Positions 9,070 to 17,939 of a stretch of DNA of 21,701 nt are shown here, piece by piece. How positions within the stretch are numbered: the first letter of the stretch is position 1; each line of letters opens with the position of its first letter. The notes under the pieces were generated by a model. That model worked only from the letters and a program-made list of their open reading frames with translations, ran no database searches and was not told the origin of the DNA. The position numbers and the translations under genes were made by a program. The DNA is from Eubacteriales bacterium (GTDB lineage Bacteria; Bacillota_A; Clostridia; Lachnospirales; Lachnospiraceae): NCBI GenBank assembly GCA_030527765.1, contig JAUNAE010000026.1, positions 1 to 21,701 of the forward strand. Reading direction: 5' to 3'.

Positions 9070-9879
9070 TCACCTCAGGGCCTTTCCGCCATTGAGTGTT
9101 CGAAGCATGGACTCTTTATCGCTGCTTCTCATAAGTGTTTCTCCGATCAGAACTGCATTGACCCGGTTTTTCTTTAATATATCTATGTCCTCCGCTGTAC
9201 GGATTCCACTCTCCGATACAAACACGGTGGATTCCGGTGCCAGATTTCGAAGTCGAATACTGTTGTTCATGTCCACTGTGAAGGTTTTGAGGTCCCGGTT
9301 ATTCACACCGATGATTTTAGCACCTGCCCTTAAGGCTCTCTCTACTTCCTGCTCATCATGAGCTTCCACAAGAGCATCCATTCCCAGTTCCTCGGCAAGC
9401 ATTCGATAGTCCTCAAGCTGCACATCGTCCAAAATGGAACAAATAAGGAGAACCGCAGAGGCTTTCAGACACTTAGCCTGCCAGATCATATATTCATCCA
9501 CCACAAAATCTTTTCGAAGTACAGGAATCTTCACATTTTCGGCAATCTCTCTGAGATACTGATCAGATCCAAGAAACCAGAATGGCTCTGTCAAACAGGA
9601 AATGGCAGAGGCACCGGCCATTTCATACTCTTTTGCAATTTCCACATAAGGAAATTCCGGAGCAATCAAACCTTTGGAAGGAGACGCTTTTTTTACCTCA
9701 CAGATGTATGACATTCCATCCCGCTTTAGTGCTTTCAGAAAGCTGTGTTCTTCACTTTCCTGCTTCTTCGCCTCTTCTGCCAGACATTTTAATTCTTCAA
9801 GAGACCGGCGACCTTTTTCTTCCTGAATTCGTTCTTTCGTTTTTTCAGCAATTTCATTTAAAATATTCATCTTATGCAT
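9070..9879 (-). CDS. trpC: Indole-3-glycerol phosphate synthase
   Basis: A 269-residue TIM-barrel enzyme that closes the indole ring, turning CdRP into indole-3-glycerol phosphate. Blocks seen: [16 protein letters not shown] near residues 61-76 with the catalytic lysine, [11 protein letters not shown] with a second lysine, NNRDLKTF, and SESGI at the phosphate site. Two starts are possible. The outer ATG used here (MHKMNIL) lies 4 nt after GGGAG and overlaps trpD by 8 nt, the same overlap as at two other junctions of this operon. The inner ATG at 9870 gives MNILNEI, a common family opening, but is 13 nt from GGGAG. The three-residue difference does not affect function. Confidence 0.95.
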   Translation of the reverse strand: MHKMNILNEIAEKTKERIQEEKGRRSLEELKCLAEEAKKQESEEHSFLKALKRDGMSYICEVKKASPSKGLIAPEFPYVEIAKEYEMAGASAISCLTEPFWFLGSDQYLREIAENVKIPVLRKDFVVDEYMIWQAKCLKASAVLLICSILDDVQLEDYRMLAEELGMDALVEAHDEQEVERALRAGAKIIGVNNRDLKTFTVDMNNSIRLRNLAPESTVFVSESGIRTAEDIDILKKNRVNAVLIGETLMRSSDKESMLRTLNGGKALR

Positions 9880-10882
9880 TGGTCTCCCTGATAAAAGCTT
9901 CCAGCTTCTTCAATGCAGCCCCACTGTCAATCAATTCCTCTGCCATACGAACTCCTTTTTCGATGGAGTCCGCTTTGCCTGCAATGTAGAGAGAAGCTCC
10001 CGCATTCATGCACACCGCCTGACGTTTCGGGCCACGATCCTTGCCCTCCAGAATATTTCTTGTAATTACAGCATTTTCCTCCGGTGTTCCTCCGAGGAGT
10101 TCTTCCTTGTCACAGGTTGTATATCTGAACTGTTCCGGTGTCAGCGTATAGGATTTGAATTCTCCGTCTCTGATTTCACACACGCTGGTCGGTGCACTCA
10201 TAGATATTTCATCCAGTTTATCCTGTCCGTAAACTACCATTCCACGGGTTACTCCAAGATTTGCCATAACCTGTGCCAGCGGTTTTACAAGGGCTTCCTC
10301 ATATACCCCCATCAATTCCATATTTGCTCCTGCCGGATTGCTGAGCGGTCCGAGAATATTAAATACGGTTCGAATACTAAGTTCTCTGCGAATTGGAGCC
10401 ACATATTTCATCGCAATATGATAGTTCTGTGCAAATAAGAAGCAGATATTTTCCTTCGCAAGAACTTCTGCACTTTTTTCCGGAGAAATTGTAATCTTAA
10501 CCCCAAGTGCCTCCAGAACATCTGCTGCTCCACTCTTTGAAGATGCAGCCCTGTTTCCGTGTTTCGCAACCGGAACTCCTCCCGCAGCAATGACCAGAGA
10601 AGACGTCGTAGAAATATTGAAAGAGTTTGAACCGTCACCACCGGTTCCAACGATTTCCAGCACATCCATATTATGAAGCAGTTTGATACAGTGTGCTCTC
10701 ATGCCTGATGCGGAAGCAGTGATTTCTTCAATGGTTTCTCCTTTCATTGCAAGAGCTGTCAAATAGGCGGACATCTGAACTGCCGATGCCTCTCCACTCA
10801 TAATCTCATCCATTACCTGCTCCGCTTCCTTATAGGAAAGATTCTCTTTTTTTGCCAGTTTGATAATCGCTTCTTTAATCAT
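9872..10882 (-). CDS. trpD: Anthranilate phosphoribosyltransferase
   Basis: A 336-residue enzyme, normal family length, that joins anthranilate to PRPP. The PRPP/Mg-binding glycine loop reads [14 protein letters not shown] at residues 79-92, and the second signature [20 protein letters not shown] lies at 107-126. The acidic DE pair for magnesium, in [11 protein letters not shown], is present. It is a stand-alone TrpD, with the glutamine amidotransferase encoded separately by trpG just upstream. Its start overlaps the trpG end by 8 nt, and its end overlaps the trpC start by 8 nt. Confidence 0.97.
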   Translation of the reverse strand: MIKEAIIKLAKKENLSYKEAEQVMDEIMSGEASAVQMSAYLTALAMKGETIEEITASASGMRAHCIKLLHNMDVLEIVGTGGDGSNSFNISTTSSLVIAAGGVPVAKHGNRAASSKSGAADVLEALGVKITISPEKSAEVLAKENICFLFAQNYHIAMKYVAPIRRELSIRTVFNILGPLSNPAGANMELMGVYEEALVKPLAQVMANLGVTRGMVVYGQDKLDEISMSAPTSVCEIRDGEFKSYTLTPEQFRYTTCDKEELLGGTPEENAVITRNILEGKDRGPKRQAVCMNAGASLYIAGKADSIEKGVRMAEELIDSGAALKKLEAFIRETNA

Positions 10883-11453
10883 TTCTTACTACCTCCAGAA
10901 AATTCTTGATCATGGTTCTGCCGTCGGGTGTCATAACCGATTCCGGGTGAAACTGTACCCCAAAAATCGGAAAGTCTCTGTGTTCTACTGTCATTACCTC
11001 TCCATCATCGGATCTGGCTGTTACCTTCAATTCTTCCGGAAGCGTATCTTCCACCGCTGCAAGGGAATGATACCTGGCAGCCGGAAATACCTCCGGAAGA
11101 CCTGCTAAAATTCTGGAATCTCCGCTTCTCAGAATCGATTTCTTTTTGCCGTGCATCAGCTGTGCCGCATAAGACACCGTTCCGCCGAATGCTTCACAAA
11201 TCGCCTGATGTCCGAGACACACTCCAAACATCGGCTTACGCCCAGCAAAATGTTTTATGACAGGAATACAAATTCCTGCATCCTGAGGTTTTCCCGGTCC
11301 CGGTGACAAAATAATGGCTTCCGGATCCAGCTTTTCGATTTCCTCCAGTGTCAATTCATCATTTCTGATTACCCGGATATCCGGTTCCATCTCTCCAACA
11401 AGCTGAAACAGGTTATAAGAGAAGCTGTCATAGTTATCAATCAGTAAAATCAT
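10875..11453 (-). CDS. trpG: Anthranilate synthase component II (glutamine amidotransferase)
   Basis: A 192-residue class I glutamine amidotransferase that supplies ammonia to TrpE. It begins [15 protein letters not shown], the standard opening. The oxyanion segment SPGPGKP lies near residues 50-56, the nucleophile C79 is in GVCLGHQA, and the H169/E171 pair is in FHPES. It overlaps trpE by 4 nt (ATGA) and trpD by 8 nt. In Firmicutes this subunit is sometimes shared with the folate enzyme PabB. The operon position supports a tryptophan role here, and no pab gene is visible in the window. Confidence 0.96.
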   Translation of the reverse strand: MILLIDNYDSFSYNLFQLVGEMEPDIRVIRNDELTLEEIEKLDPEAIILSPGPGKPQDAGICIPVIKHFAGRKPMFGVCLGHQAICEAFGGTVSYAAQLMHGKKKSILRSGDSRILAGLPEVFPAARYHSLAAVEDTLPEELKVTARSDDGEVMTVEHRDFPIFGVQFHPESVMTPDGRTMIKNFLEVVRND

Positions 11454-12934
11454 TCCAATTCCTCCTGTCCCTGTCTGATTGCCTGAATGACTGCCTGAGC
11501 CTTATTGCAGCATTCCATAAATTCCTTTTCCGGAACACTGTCTGCTACAATGCCCGCTCCGGAACGAATACAAATCTCTCCGTTCTTTTTATATACAAGA
11601 CGGATCGCAATACAGGTGTCCAGATTTCCGGAAAAATCCAGATACCCGATTGCCCCTCCGTAAATTCCGCGTTTGCTCTGTTCCAGCTCTTCTATAATTT
11701 CACATGCTCTGAACTTCGGCGCTCCGGACAGGGTTCCTGCAGGAAGAATGGAATCCACCGCATCAACGGCATCTCGATCTTCCCGGATCATTCCGGTTAC
11801 CGTGGAGCCTATATGCATTACGTGGGAAAAACGTTCTATTTCCATATATTTTTCCACTTTGACGGATCCAATCCTGCTGATTCGTCCCATATCATTTCTT
11901 CCCAGATCAACCAGCATATTATGCTCTGCCAGTTCTTTCTCATCCTGAAGCAGTTCTTCCTCCAATGCCTTGTCTTCTTCTGCGGACTTTCCTCTTGGTC
12001 TCGTTCCTGCAAGTGGGAAGGTAGACAGCTTTCCGTCTGTCAGTTTGACCAGTGTCTCCGGAGATGCTCCCGCAATCTCAATGTCATCACTGGAAAAATA
12101 GAACATATAGGGGGAAGGATTCGTCGCCCTCAGTACCCGATAGGTGTCAAACAAATTTCCCTCTGCCTTCGCTCTCATTGGATTACTGAGCACCACCTGA
12201 AAAATATCTCCTTCATGGATGTAATGCTTTGCCTTCTCAATCATGGCTGCATAACGTTCTTTCGGAAACTGTGGTTTGATCTCTGACAGCAGTTTCAATT
12301 GCTGAAACTGTTCTTTCTCTCCCTTCTTCAGAAGATCTGTCATTTTCTGCAATTCAACCTTTGCCTGCTCATAAGATTCTTCAATACTCTCCGTACGGAC
12401 TCCCACGATCAAAAGTACTTTCTGACGATAATGATCAAAGGCAATGACCTTGTCAAAAAGCATCAGATCCATATCCCGGAAATCCTGCTGCTCTTTATCC
12501 GAAAGTACCAGCTTCGGCTCACTGTATTTAATGTAATCGTATGAAAAATAACCTACCAGTCCTCCTGTAAAAGTAGGAAGTTCCTCTAATACAGGGGTTT
12601 TGTTCTCCCGGATAATCTCCCGAAGTACATTTCCCGGATGAGATGTCCGGAGCACTTTTTCCTCAGACCCCTCTTCTGTACGGGTACGAATTTTCATGAC
12701 ACCATCTGTGCAGGTAATTTCCATCGTAGGATCATATCCCAGAAAAGAATATCTCCCCCATACCTCCGTCTGGCTGGCACTCTCCAGAAGGTAGCAATGA
12801 CGGCTGGCCTTGTGAAGAATTCTCATGACTTCCACCGGTGTAAACTGATCTGCATATAGTTCCCGACAAACAGGAATTCGTTTGTATATAGGATTCTGTG
12901 CAATCTCTTTCATCTTCTCTAAGGTTGGATACAT
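11450..12934 (-). CDS. trpE: Anthranilate synthase component I
   Basis: A 494-residue chorismate-utilising enzyme catalysing the committed step of tryptophan synthesis with TrpG. The N-terminal feedback site shows LLES at residues 49-52, whose serine contacts tryptophan in studied TrpE proteins, so end-product inhibition is expected. The catalytic half contains IAGASPETLVKL, FPLAGTRPRGK, LVDLGRNDMGRIS and GAIGYLDFSGNLDTCIAIR. The start ATG has AGGAGG 6 nt ahead, just after the U-tract of the T-box terminator, so expression depends on the leader switch. First gene of the operon. LLES favours TrpE over PabB. Confidence 0.97.
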   Translation of the reverse strand: MYPTLEKMKEIAQNPIYKRIPVCRELYADQFTPVEVMRILHKASRHCYLLESASQTEVWGRYSFLGYDPTMEITCTDGVMKIRTRTEEGSEEKVLRTSHPGNVLREIIRENKTPVLEELPTFTGGLVGYFSYDYIKYSEPKLVLSDKEQQDFRDMDLMLFDKVIAFDHYRQKVLLIVGVRTESIEESYEQAKVELQKMTDLLKKGEKEQFQQLKLLSEIKPQFPKERYAAMIEKAKHYIHEGDIFQVVLSNPMRAKAEGNLFDTYRVLRATNPSPYMFYFSSDDIEIAGASPETLVKLTDGKLSTFPLAGTRPRGKSAEEDKALEEELLQDEKELAEHNMLVDLGRNDMGRISRIGSVKVEKYMEIERFSHVMHIGSTVTGMIREDRDAVDAVDSILPAGTLSGAPKFRACEIIEELEQSKRGIYGGAIGYLDFSGNLDTCIAIRLVYKKNGEICIRSGAGIVADSVPEKEFMECCNKAQAVIQAIRQGQEELE

Positions 12935-12953
12935 ATTTAACCTCCTGCTAAAA

Positions 12954-12997
12954 TAAAAAAACTCGTCCTGACAGCCACATACACTGTCAAGGACGAG
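12954..12997 (-). terminator. Regulated terminator of the trp T-box leader
   Basis: On the minus strand CTCGTCC-TTGACAG (12984-12997) pairs with CTGTCA-GGACGAG (12962-12974) around a 9-nt loop, with one unpaired base, followed by seven T residues. The 5' arm starts shortly after the T-box, so it can be captured in the competing antiterminator helix. The trpE ribosome site begins directly after the T-run. Confidence 0.92.
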
Positions 12998-13233
12998 CTA
13001 TAATTCTCCCGCGGTACCACCTTGTTTCATGATCTCTCATGCTCTTTGCGAAATACAAACATATTTCCGGCAACTGACGTATGCCTCACGTCACAGAATA
13101 CTCGATTTCTCTTTCACTGCGCCCTCAGCGGCCCATTTAGTACCCTGCATACGATCCGGCTCTCACCTTCCCGGACTCTCTGTGCGCGCTTTGATACTTT
13201 TATCCCCGCTTCAACGGTTTACTCTTTTAAATT
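12954..13233 (-). promoter_or_regulatory. T-box leader (tryptophan-specific riboswitch)
   Basis: A T-box RNA occupies most of the space before trpE. The conserved T-box reads AAGGTGGTACCGCGG at 13009-13023. Stem I shows the AGTA loop element, the AGAGAG motif and the distal GGTGAGAG loop. The proximal helix can be drawn as GCGG (13206-13209) with CCGC (13128-13131), enclosing the specifier loop. The only codon placed correctly there is TGG at 13133-13135, followed by a purine, in AAATGGG. TGG is the tryptophan codon and matches the operon. Uncharged tRNA-Trp should bind specifier and T-box and favour the antiterminator; charged tRNA allows the terminator. The 5' boundary is an estimate from the promoter. 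Confidence 0.93.
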
Positions 13234-13239
13234 TGTCTC

Positions 13240-13268
13240 ATTTTAACATACTAATGTAACAAAGTCAA
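13240..13268 (-). promoter_or_regulatory. Sigma-A type promoter of the trp operon
   Basis: On the minus strand TTGACT (13263-13268) and TAAAAT (13240-13245) are spaced by exactly 17 nt, each 5 of 6 to consensus. This predicts a start near 13233, about 25 nt before the first helix of the T-box leader. No TrpR-like operator symmetry was seen around it, in line with control by the T-box alone. Confidence 0.8.
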
Positions 13269-13305
13269 ATTCTTTTTCAAAACAAATTACGCGCAAACAA
13301 ACTAC

Positions 13306-13322
13306 CATTCCGTGAAGGAATC
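13306..13322 (-). terminator. Weak hairpin after the cytoplasmic GH3 gene
   Basis: ATTCC (13307-13311) and GGAAT (13317-13321) form a 5-bp stem with a 5-nt loop, 14 nt past the GH3 stop codon. Read on the minus strand it is followed by GGTAGTTTGTTTG, not a true U-tract. It is the only hairpin I see between that gene and the trp promoter, so it may be a weak terminator, or the GH3 transcript may end by another route or run into the T-box leader. Confidence 0.25.
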
Positions 13323-13335
13323 CCCATGCTCTCAA

Positions 13336-15726
13336 TTACCTTCGAAGAATCATACATCCAATCATTTGACCGATTCCCCGCAGAATCTGTCCATTCATAA
13401 ATCTGACAAATCCGTCAACGACACCTGAGGTCACAATCCCATGTGTCGTATTGACCAGCCCCCGAAACGGCATATTAAAGAAGAATGCAATGTCAAGATT
13501 TGCCTCTCCTTTTTCAATACTGTCCTGCAGCATCCGGTTCAGCTTTCTGTAAACAAATCTTCCCAGTGGATTTCGGGCATAATACAGCTGGCTGAATGTA
13601 TCATTTCGTTCCAACTTTCCTTTCCACTGTTCCACCGGCAGGTCTCTTTGCAGCAAACATGAAAACTCCTCGTCGGAAACATTCTTAATTCTTCCCTGGT
13701 AGTAACTGTCCAGAAATTCCGTCAATCCCTCATAGGGATTTCTCTGAACCGTGCCTTCCTGATATACCTGTTCGGTTAACCGGATGTCTCTGGAATTAGA
13801 AGCAGCCTCTATCACATATTGGCCCTCTTCGGTTTCCCACCGTTTTGTCTTCGGATTATAATACGAGAATGCCTTCTCATCCAGAAGAATCTTTACCGTT
13901 TTTGTCTCTCCCGGCTGCAGGAATACTTTTGAAAATCCTTTCAATTCATGTTTCGCACGGAAAATTTCTGAGGACTCTTTGCGAACATAAATCTGAACGA
14001 CTTCAGCTCCTGCTCTGCTTCCGATGTTGGAAACCGTGACGGAAACAGAATCTTTCTCCGCTTTCATCTGAAGATATTTAAATTTTGTATAACTTAATCC
14101 ATACCCAAACGGAAATCTCACCTTTGCTTCTGCCGTATCGTAATAACGGTATCCTACAAAAATTCCCTCTCGATACTGACTGATATTCTTGGCACTCGGA
14201 TACCACGCAGCCGTCGGCGTATCCTCATAAACTTCCGGATAGGTCTCATTCAGTTTTCCGGACGGATTCACTTTGCCTGTAACAATATCCAGCACAGCTG
14301 TCGAGACCGCCTCACCTCCCAGATAACTGTGAAGCACTCCTTTTACCTTAGAAATCCATGGCATCTCTACGACTGAACCGGCAGACAGAATGACAATGAC
14401 ATTCCTGTTTTTTTCACAGACGGCATCGATCAACTCAAGCTGATTCTCCGGCATACGCATATGAGTCCTGTCAAATCCTTCCGATTCGCTTGCCTCATCC
14501 AGTCCCGCATACAGCAAAACAACGTCCGCTTTCTCTGCAAGCTGCTCAGCTTCCCGAAGCAATGCCGGATCCGTCTTTTGGTTTCTCCTGTATCCGGCAC
14601 AATATCCGACCGGCTTCAGAGAATACTTCTTCTCCAGCTGCTCCACCGTAGTATCTACGGAAATTGCATTGACAAGAGCAGACCCTGCACCCTGATATCT
14701 CGGAAGCTCTGCAAACTCACCAATGACTGCGACCTTCGTACCGGCCTCCAATGGCAGGATTTCATTGTCATTTTTTAGCAGGACAATACTTTCTGCTGCT
14801 GCTTTTCTTGCAATCTCATGATGTGCTTTGGCATCAAAACTTGTCCGTCCTTTTTCCATTCCCAGCACAATCAGAGTTTGCAGTAGTTCTTCCACTCTCT
14901 GATCAAGAACCTTCTCCGACAGTTTTCCTTTTTTTACCGCTCTCACAAGCTCTCTTGTGGTTGCTCCGGAGTTGCCCGGCATCTCAAGATGACTGCCGCA
15001 TCTCACACCTTCCACATGATCGTTGCTTCCGCCCCAGTCTGAAACGACAAAACCATTAAAACCGAATTCTTCTCGTAAAAGTTCCTGCAGCAAATATCTA
15101 TTCTCATTTGCATAGACACCATTGACTTTGTTATACCCCGACATAATTGCCTTCGGTGCTGCCTCCTTAATTGCAAGCTCAAAGGCATAGGTATAAATTT
15201 CCCGAAGCGTTCTTTCATCCATAACAGAATCATTTGCCATACGTCTTGTTTCCTGACTGTTGGCCGCATAATGCTTCATGCACGCTGCAACTTTGTTTTT
15301 TTGAATGCCTCGGACATAAGCAGCTCCCATTTTTCCTGAAAGATACGGATCTTCACTGAAATATTCAAAATTTCTTCCGCACAATGGACTTCGTTTCACA
15401 TTCACTCCGGGTCCAAGAACGACATTAACCCCAAAGCTGGCTGCTTCTTCTCCGATCGCATTCGCCACCTCTTCTGCAATGCTCAAATCCCAGCTATTGG
15501 CAATGGTCGCTCCCGACGGAAAGCACGTAGCCGGCATGCTCTTATTAATACCCAGCCAGTCTCCCTTTCCTTCCTGCGTTCTCATTCCGGAAGGACCGTC
15601 TGACAACATCAGCTCCGGTATCCCATAGGCGTCGTATTTCTGTGTTCTCCACATTCCTTTTCCTGTGAGCAGAGCTGCTTTTTCCTTCAAAGACATCTGT
15701 TCTACTATTTTTTGATATTGATTCAT
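13336..15726 (-). CDS. GH3 beta-glucosidase, conventional domain order, cytoplasmic
   Basis: A 796-residue glycoside hydrolase family 3 enzyme without signal peptide or anchor, so probably intracellular. Order: catalytic TIM barrel (about 10-300) with substrate-site D43 in LSDGPSG, KRSPLCGRNFEYFSEDP, and nucleophile D230 in VVSDWGG; alpha/beta sandwich (about 310-540) with probable acid/base E416 in ESEGFDR; fibronectin-III-like domain (about 555-660). A tail of about 130 residues follows, including FNMPFRGLVN and a hydrophobic last turn; it is not part of the catalytic core and I do not know its role. Family members release glucose, xylose or arabinose from beta- or alpha-linked ends, so the substrate is open. 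It lies 49 nt after the kinase gene, has only a weak ribosome site, and is probably co-transcribed with the two-component genes. Confidence 0.93.
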   Translation of the reverse strand: MNQYQKIVEQMSLKEKAALLTGKGMWRTQKYDAYGIPELMLSDGPSGMRTQEGKGDWLGINKSMPATCFPSGATIANSWDLSIAEEVANAIGEEAASFGVNVVLGPGVNVKRSPLCGRNFEYFSEDPYLSGKMGAAYVRGIQKNKVAACMKHYAANSQETRRMANDSVMDERTLREIYTYAFELAIKEAAPKAIMSGYNKVNGVYANENRYLLQELLREEFGFNGFVVSDWGGSNDHVEGVRCGSHLEMPGNSGATTRELVRAVKKGKLSEKVLDQRVEELLQTLIVLGMEKGRTSFDAKAHHEIARKAAAESIVLLKNDNEILPLEAGTKVAVIGEFAELPRYQGAGSALVNAISVDTTVEQLEKKYSLKPVGYCAGYRRNQKTDPALLREAEQLAEKADVVLLYAGLDEASESEGFDRTHMRMPENQLELIDAVCEKNRNVIVILSAGSVVEMPWISKVKGVLHSYLGGEAVSTAVLDIVTGKVNPSGKLNETYPEVYEDTPTAAWYPSAKNISQYREGIFVGYRYYDTAEAKVRFPFGYGLSYTKFKYLQMKAEKDSVSVTVSNIGSRAGAEVVQIYVRKESSEIFRAKHELKGFSKVFLQPGETKTVKILLDEKAFSYYNPKTKRWETEEGQYVIEAASNSRDIRLTEQVYQEGTVQRNPYEGLTEFLDSYYQGRIKNVSDEEFSCLLQRDLPVEQWKGKLERNDTFSQLYYARNPLGRFVYRKLNRMLQDSIEKGEANLDIAFFFNMPFRGLVNTTHGIVTSGVVDGFVRFMNGQILRGIGQMIGCMILRR

Positions 15727-15775
15727 CTGCGTCTCTTTCTATTTTCTTATGTGTTTTGCCCCAATAGTTCCTGTC

Positions 15776-17095
15776 TTAATCCTGTTTTTCCACATATGGA
15801 ATCAGAATACGAAGCTCGAACCAGTTGTTTTCTGTGTGAATGCGCATAGATCCTCCATATTTTCTTACTGTACTGCGAATGCTCCTGACACCATATCCAT
15901 GGATTCTTCGATCGTCCTTACTCGTTACCGGAAGACCGTCGATCAGTTTCACTTCTTCACCGCATATATTTTCAACACAGATGGAAATAAAAGCCCTCTG
16001 CTTTGAAATTGCCATGTGAATCATGCGTTTATTCATGTCCTCAATTTTAAGAACAGATTCGATCGCATTATCCAGTGCATTGCCCATCATAGAGTTAATG
16101 TCCATGTCCTCCATCATCTCAAGCAGTGCCCCGTCTGCCACACATGTGAATTTAATATTTTGTTGTTGACACTGAATGCTTTTCATTGTAAGAATCGTAT
16201 CCAGCACCTTATTTCCCGTTTTATTCTGTGCTTCGTAGCTTTTGATCTCCGATTCCAGCTTTTCCAGAGACTCCAGACGTTTTTCGCTTGTAATATCTTT
16301 CTTCAGATAAGCAATCTGATGCTTCAAATCATGGTATTTCTGATTCACCAGAGCAATGCTGTCTTCTGACATCTGATAGATTTGATTTTGTGTCTGGAGC
16401 AATTGTTCTTTCATTTGATACTCAAGTTCTGCTTTCAGAGTACACAACTGCATATGATTGACAAAAAGCATTCCCATTCCGCTCAGATCTGCCAGAGTTC
16501 GAATAATAAAGATTTCCTGCACATAGTTGGAACTGAATGGCGTGTTTTTGTACAAATAACTAATATTTCCCATGACCATCGCAATTAAAAAAATCGTGAC
16601 CGGCGGCAAAAGCTGCCTGACTTTCAAATCTGCCAGACGTTTCCCTGACCGCAGCTGTTTTTCTTTTCGAAGAATGAAATAGTAAATGAGAAATGTAAAT
16701 ACCAGACTCAATGGCAGAAGCAGGATTGATCTTTTCTCTCTCATATTTTCCCAGAAGAAATAAACCAATTGCCACTGTAGTGAAGTTACAAATTCCGCAA
16801 GGAGGTAAGCACTCAAAACATAGTACAGTGACAGCAGAATTGATATTTTGCAAAGTCCGTAAACAATCAGCAGCATACTTGTAAACGTGATGGAAACACA
16901 GATAAGGAACACCTGCTGCGGAATATCTCTTGTCAGATACATCCAACTCTCCATCAGTATCGTATATGCGATCAATATGACCGCAGTCACTTCCCTGCTG
17001 TATCTTTTCTTATTTGTCAGAATATAGATTGCCAGCGCAACGCAGTAATTCATTCCATACAGCATTCCCGGCGTATTGGTAAGATCAATTTTCAT
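15776..17095 (-). CDS. GHKL-type sensor histidine kinase (AgrC-like)
   Basis: A 439-residue membrane sensor. The first 200 residues hold about six hydrophobic helices and no large extracellular loop. A helical linker (about 215-255) leads to the dimerisation helix, where YHDLKHQI has the likely phospho-accepting H255; H259 follows. The ATPase domain is of the minimal GHKL type, with MMGNALDNAIES as the N box and HGYGVRSIRSTVRKYGG as the G box. This architecture is that of AgrC/ComD/LytTR-partner kinases, which often sense peptides or membrane-derived signals. It overlaps the regulator gene by 1 nt (TAATG). No agrB, agrD or peptide exporter is visible, so the signal is unknown. Position between two GH3 genes suggests a link to glycan use or the envelope. 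Confidence 0.92.
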   Translation of the reverse strand: MKIDLTNTPGMLYGMNYCVALAIYILTNKKRYSREVTAVILIAYTILMESWMYLTRDIPQQVFLICVSITFTSMLLIVYGLCKISILLSLYYVLSAYLLAEFVTSLQWQLVYFFWENMREKRSILLLPLSLVFTFLIYYFILRKEKQLRSGKRLADLKVRQLLPPVTIFLIAMVMGNISYLYKNTPFSSNYVQEIFIIRTLADLSGMGMLFVNHMQLCTLKAELEYQMKEQLLQTQNQIYQMSEDSIALVNQKYHDLKHQIAYLKKDITSEKRLESLEKLESEIKSYEAQNKTGNKVLDTILTMKSIQCQQQNIKFTCVADGALLEMMEDMDINSMMGNALDNAIESVLKIEDMNKRMIHMAISKQRAFISICVENICGEEVKLIDGLPVTSKDDRRIHGYGVRSIRSTVRKYGGSMRIHTENNWFELRILIPYVEKQD

Positions 17096-17808
17096 TATTT
17101 TCGTTCCTCAGCAATATAATCATTCAAGGCATCTATAAGTCCTCTTTTTTTCGAACGACTGACCAATACCCTCTCACCATCCACAAGCACTTCGTTGTCT
17201 ACAAAAGCTTCCACGTATTTCAGATTCACAAGATAGCAGTTATGGCAGCGATAAAACTGCCCCTCCTGCATTTGCTTTTCGACTGCACGCATCGAGCTTC
17301 CCCTGGAGAAAATCTGCTCCTTCTTCATATGGTATATGAGATCATGATCTCTCACCTCAATATAGCGGATCAGATTCACCGAAACTTTTCTCATACCGCC
17401 TTTCACATTGACCAAAATAGATTTCTCTATTCTTCGGTTCATGCGATTGATCGCACGCTCCAATTTCTGGGAAAAAGAAAAATAATCAATCGGTTTTAGA
17501 ATATAATCCAGTGCTTCCACCTCATATCCCTTCATAACATATTGCGGCATATTTGTAATAAAAATGATCACAACTTCTTCATCCCTGTCACGGATATATC
17601 TTGCCGCAGACAGCCCATCCATAAACTTCATTTCGATATCCATCAAAATAATATCGAAGTCAAAGTTGTACTGCCTGCAAATCATGTCCCCGTCATTGAA
17701 CAGTGAGACTTCCATCTCAATCGATTTCTCATTTTCAAAAGTGCTTAAATAGTCCTGTAATTCCTGCTGATACAGTGGATCATCCTCGACAATTGCAATG
17801 CGTAACAT
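17095..17808 (-). CDS. LytTR-family response regulator
   Basis: A 237-residue two-domain regulator. The receiver (1-120) has the acidic pocket E8/D9/D10, phospho-acceptor D57 in ILMDIEM, T85 and K105 in LKPID. The C-terminal LytTR domain (about 130-235) contains GMRKVSVNLIRYIEVRDHD and the family's FYRCHNCYLVNLKYV block, so it should bind short direct repeats in DNA. The start ATG has GGAGG 5 nt before it. In the 131-nt upstream gap a possible but weak promoter (TTTTCA at 17901-17906, 17-nt gap, TAATAT at 17878-17883, minus strand) touches the preceding terminator's U-tract. I could not find paired LytTR-type repeats with confidence in the window, so targets are inferred only from position. 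Confidence 0.94.
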   Translation of the reverse strand: MLRIAIVEDDPLYQQELQDYLSTFENEKSIEMEVSLFNDGDMICRQYNFDFDIILMDIEMKFMDGLSAARYIRDRDEEVVIIFITNMPQYVMKGYEVEALDYILKPIDYFSFSQKLERAINRMNRRIEKSILVNVKGGMRKVSVNLIRYIEVRDHDLIYHMKKEQIFSRGSSMRAVEKQMQEGQFYRCHNCYLVNLKYVEAFVDNEVLVDGERVLVSRSKKRGLIDALNDYIAEERK

Positions 17809-17902
17809 AAATTCCTCCGTTGCGTGTTGTAATATAATAACCAGATACCGGTGTCCTGCGTATTTTTGACTGTTTTTATATTACCGCAATAGCAGTTACT
17901 TG

Positions 17903-17932
17903 AAAAGAGCGCTTTACTATTGTAAAGCGCTC
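17903..17932 (-). terminator. Terminator after the four-helix membrane protein gene
   Basis: A perfect 11-bp stem, GAGCGCTTTAC at 17907-17917 and GTAAAGCGCTC at 17922-17932, with a 4-nt loop. It begins 7 nt after the gene's stop codon and is followed on the minus strand by TTTTC. It should separate the secreted GH3 / membrane protein pair from the two-component genes. Confidence 0.85.
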
Positions 17933-17939
17933 AATGTTC

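Noticed and set aside
17907..17932. Possible CcpA (cre) site in the palindrome TGTAAAGCGCTC
   Set aside because: The central CG is shifted one base from the cre consensus, and the perfect stem, U-tract and place after a stop codon explain it as a terminator.
17809..17939. LytTR-type operator repeats near GCAGTTACT and AACAGTCAA
   Set aside because: The two half-sites are on opposite strands and not spaced as direct repeats, so they do not fit the LytTR pattern.
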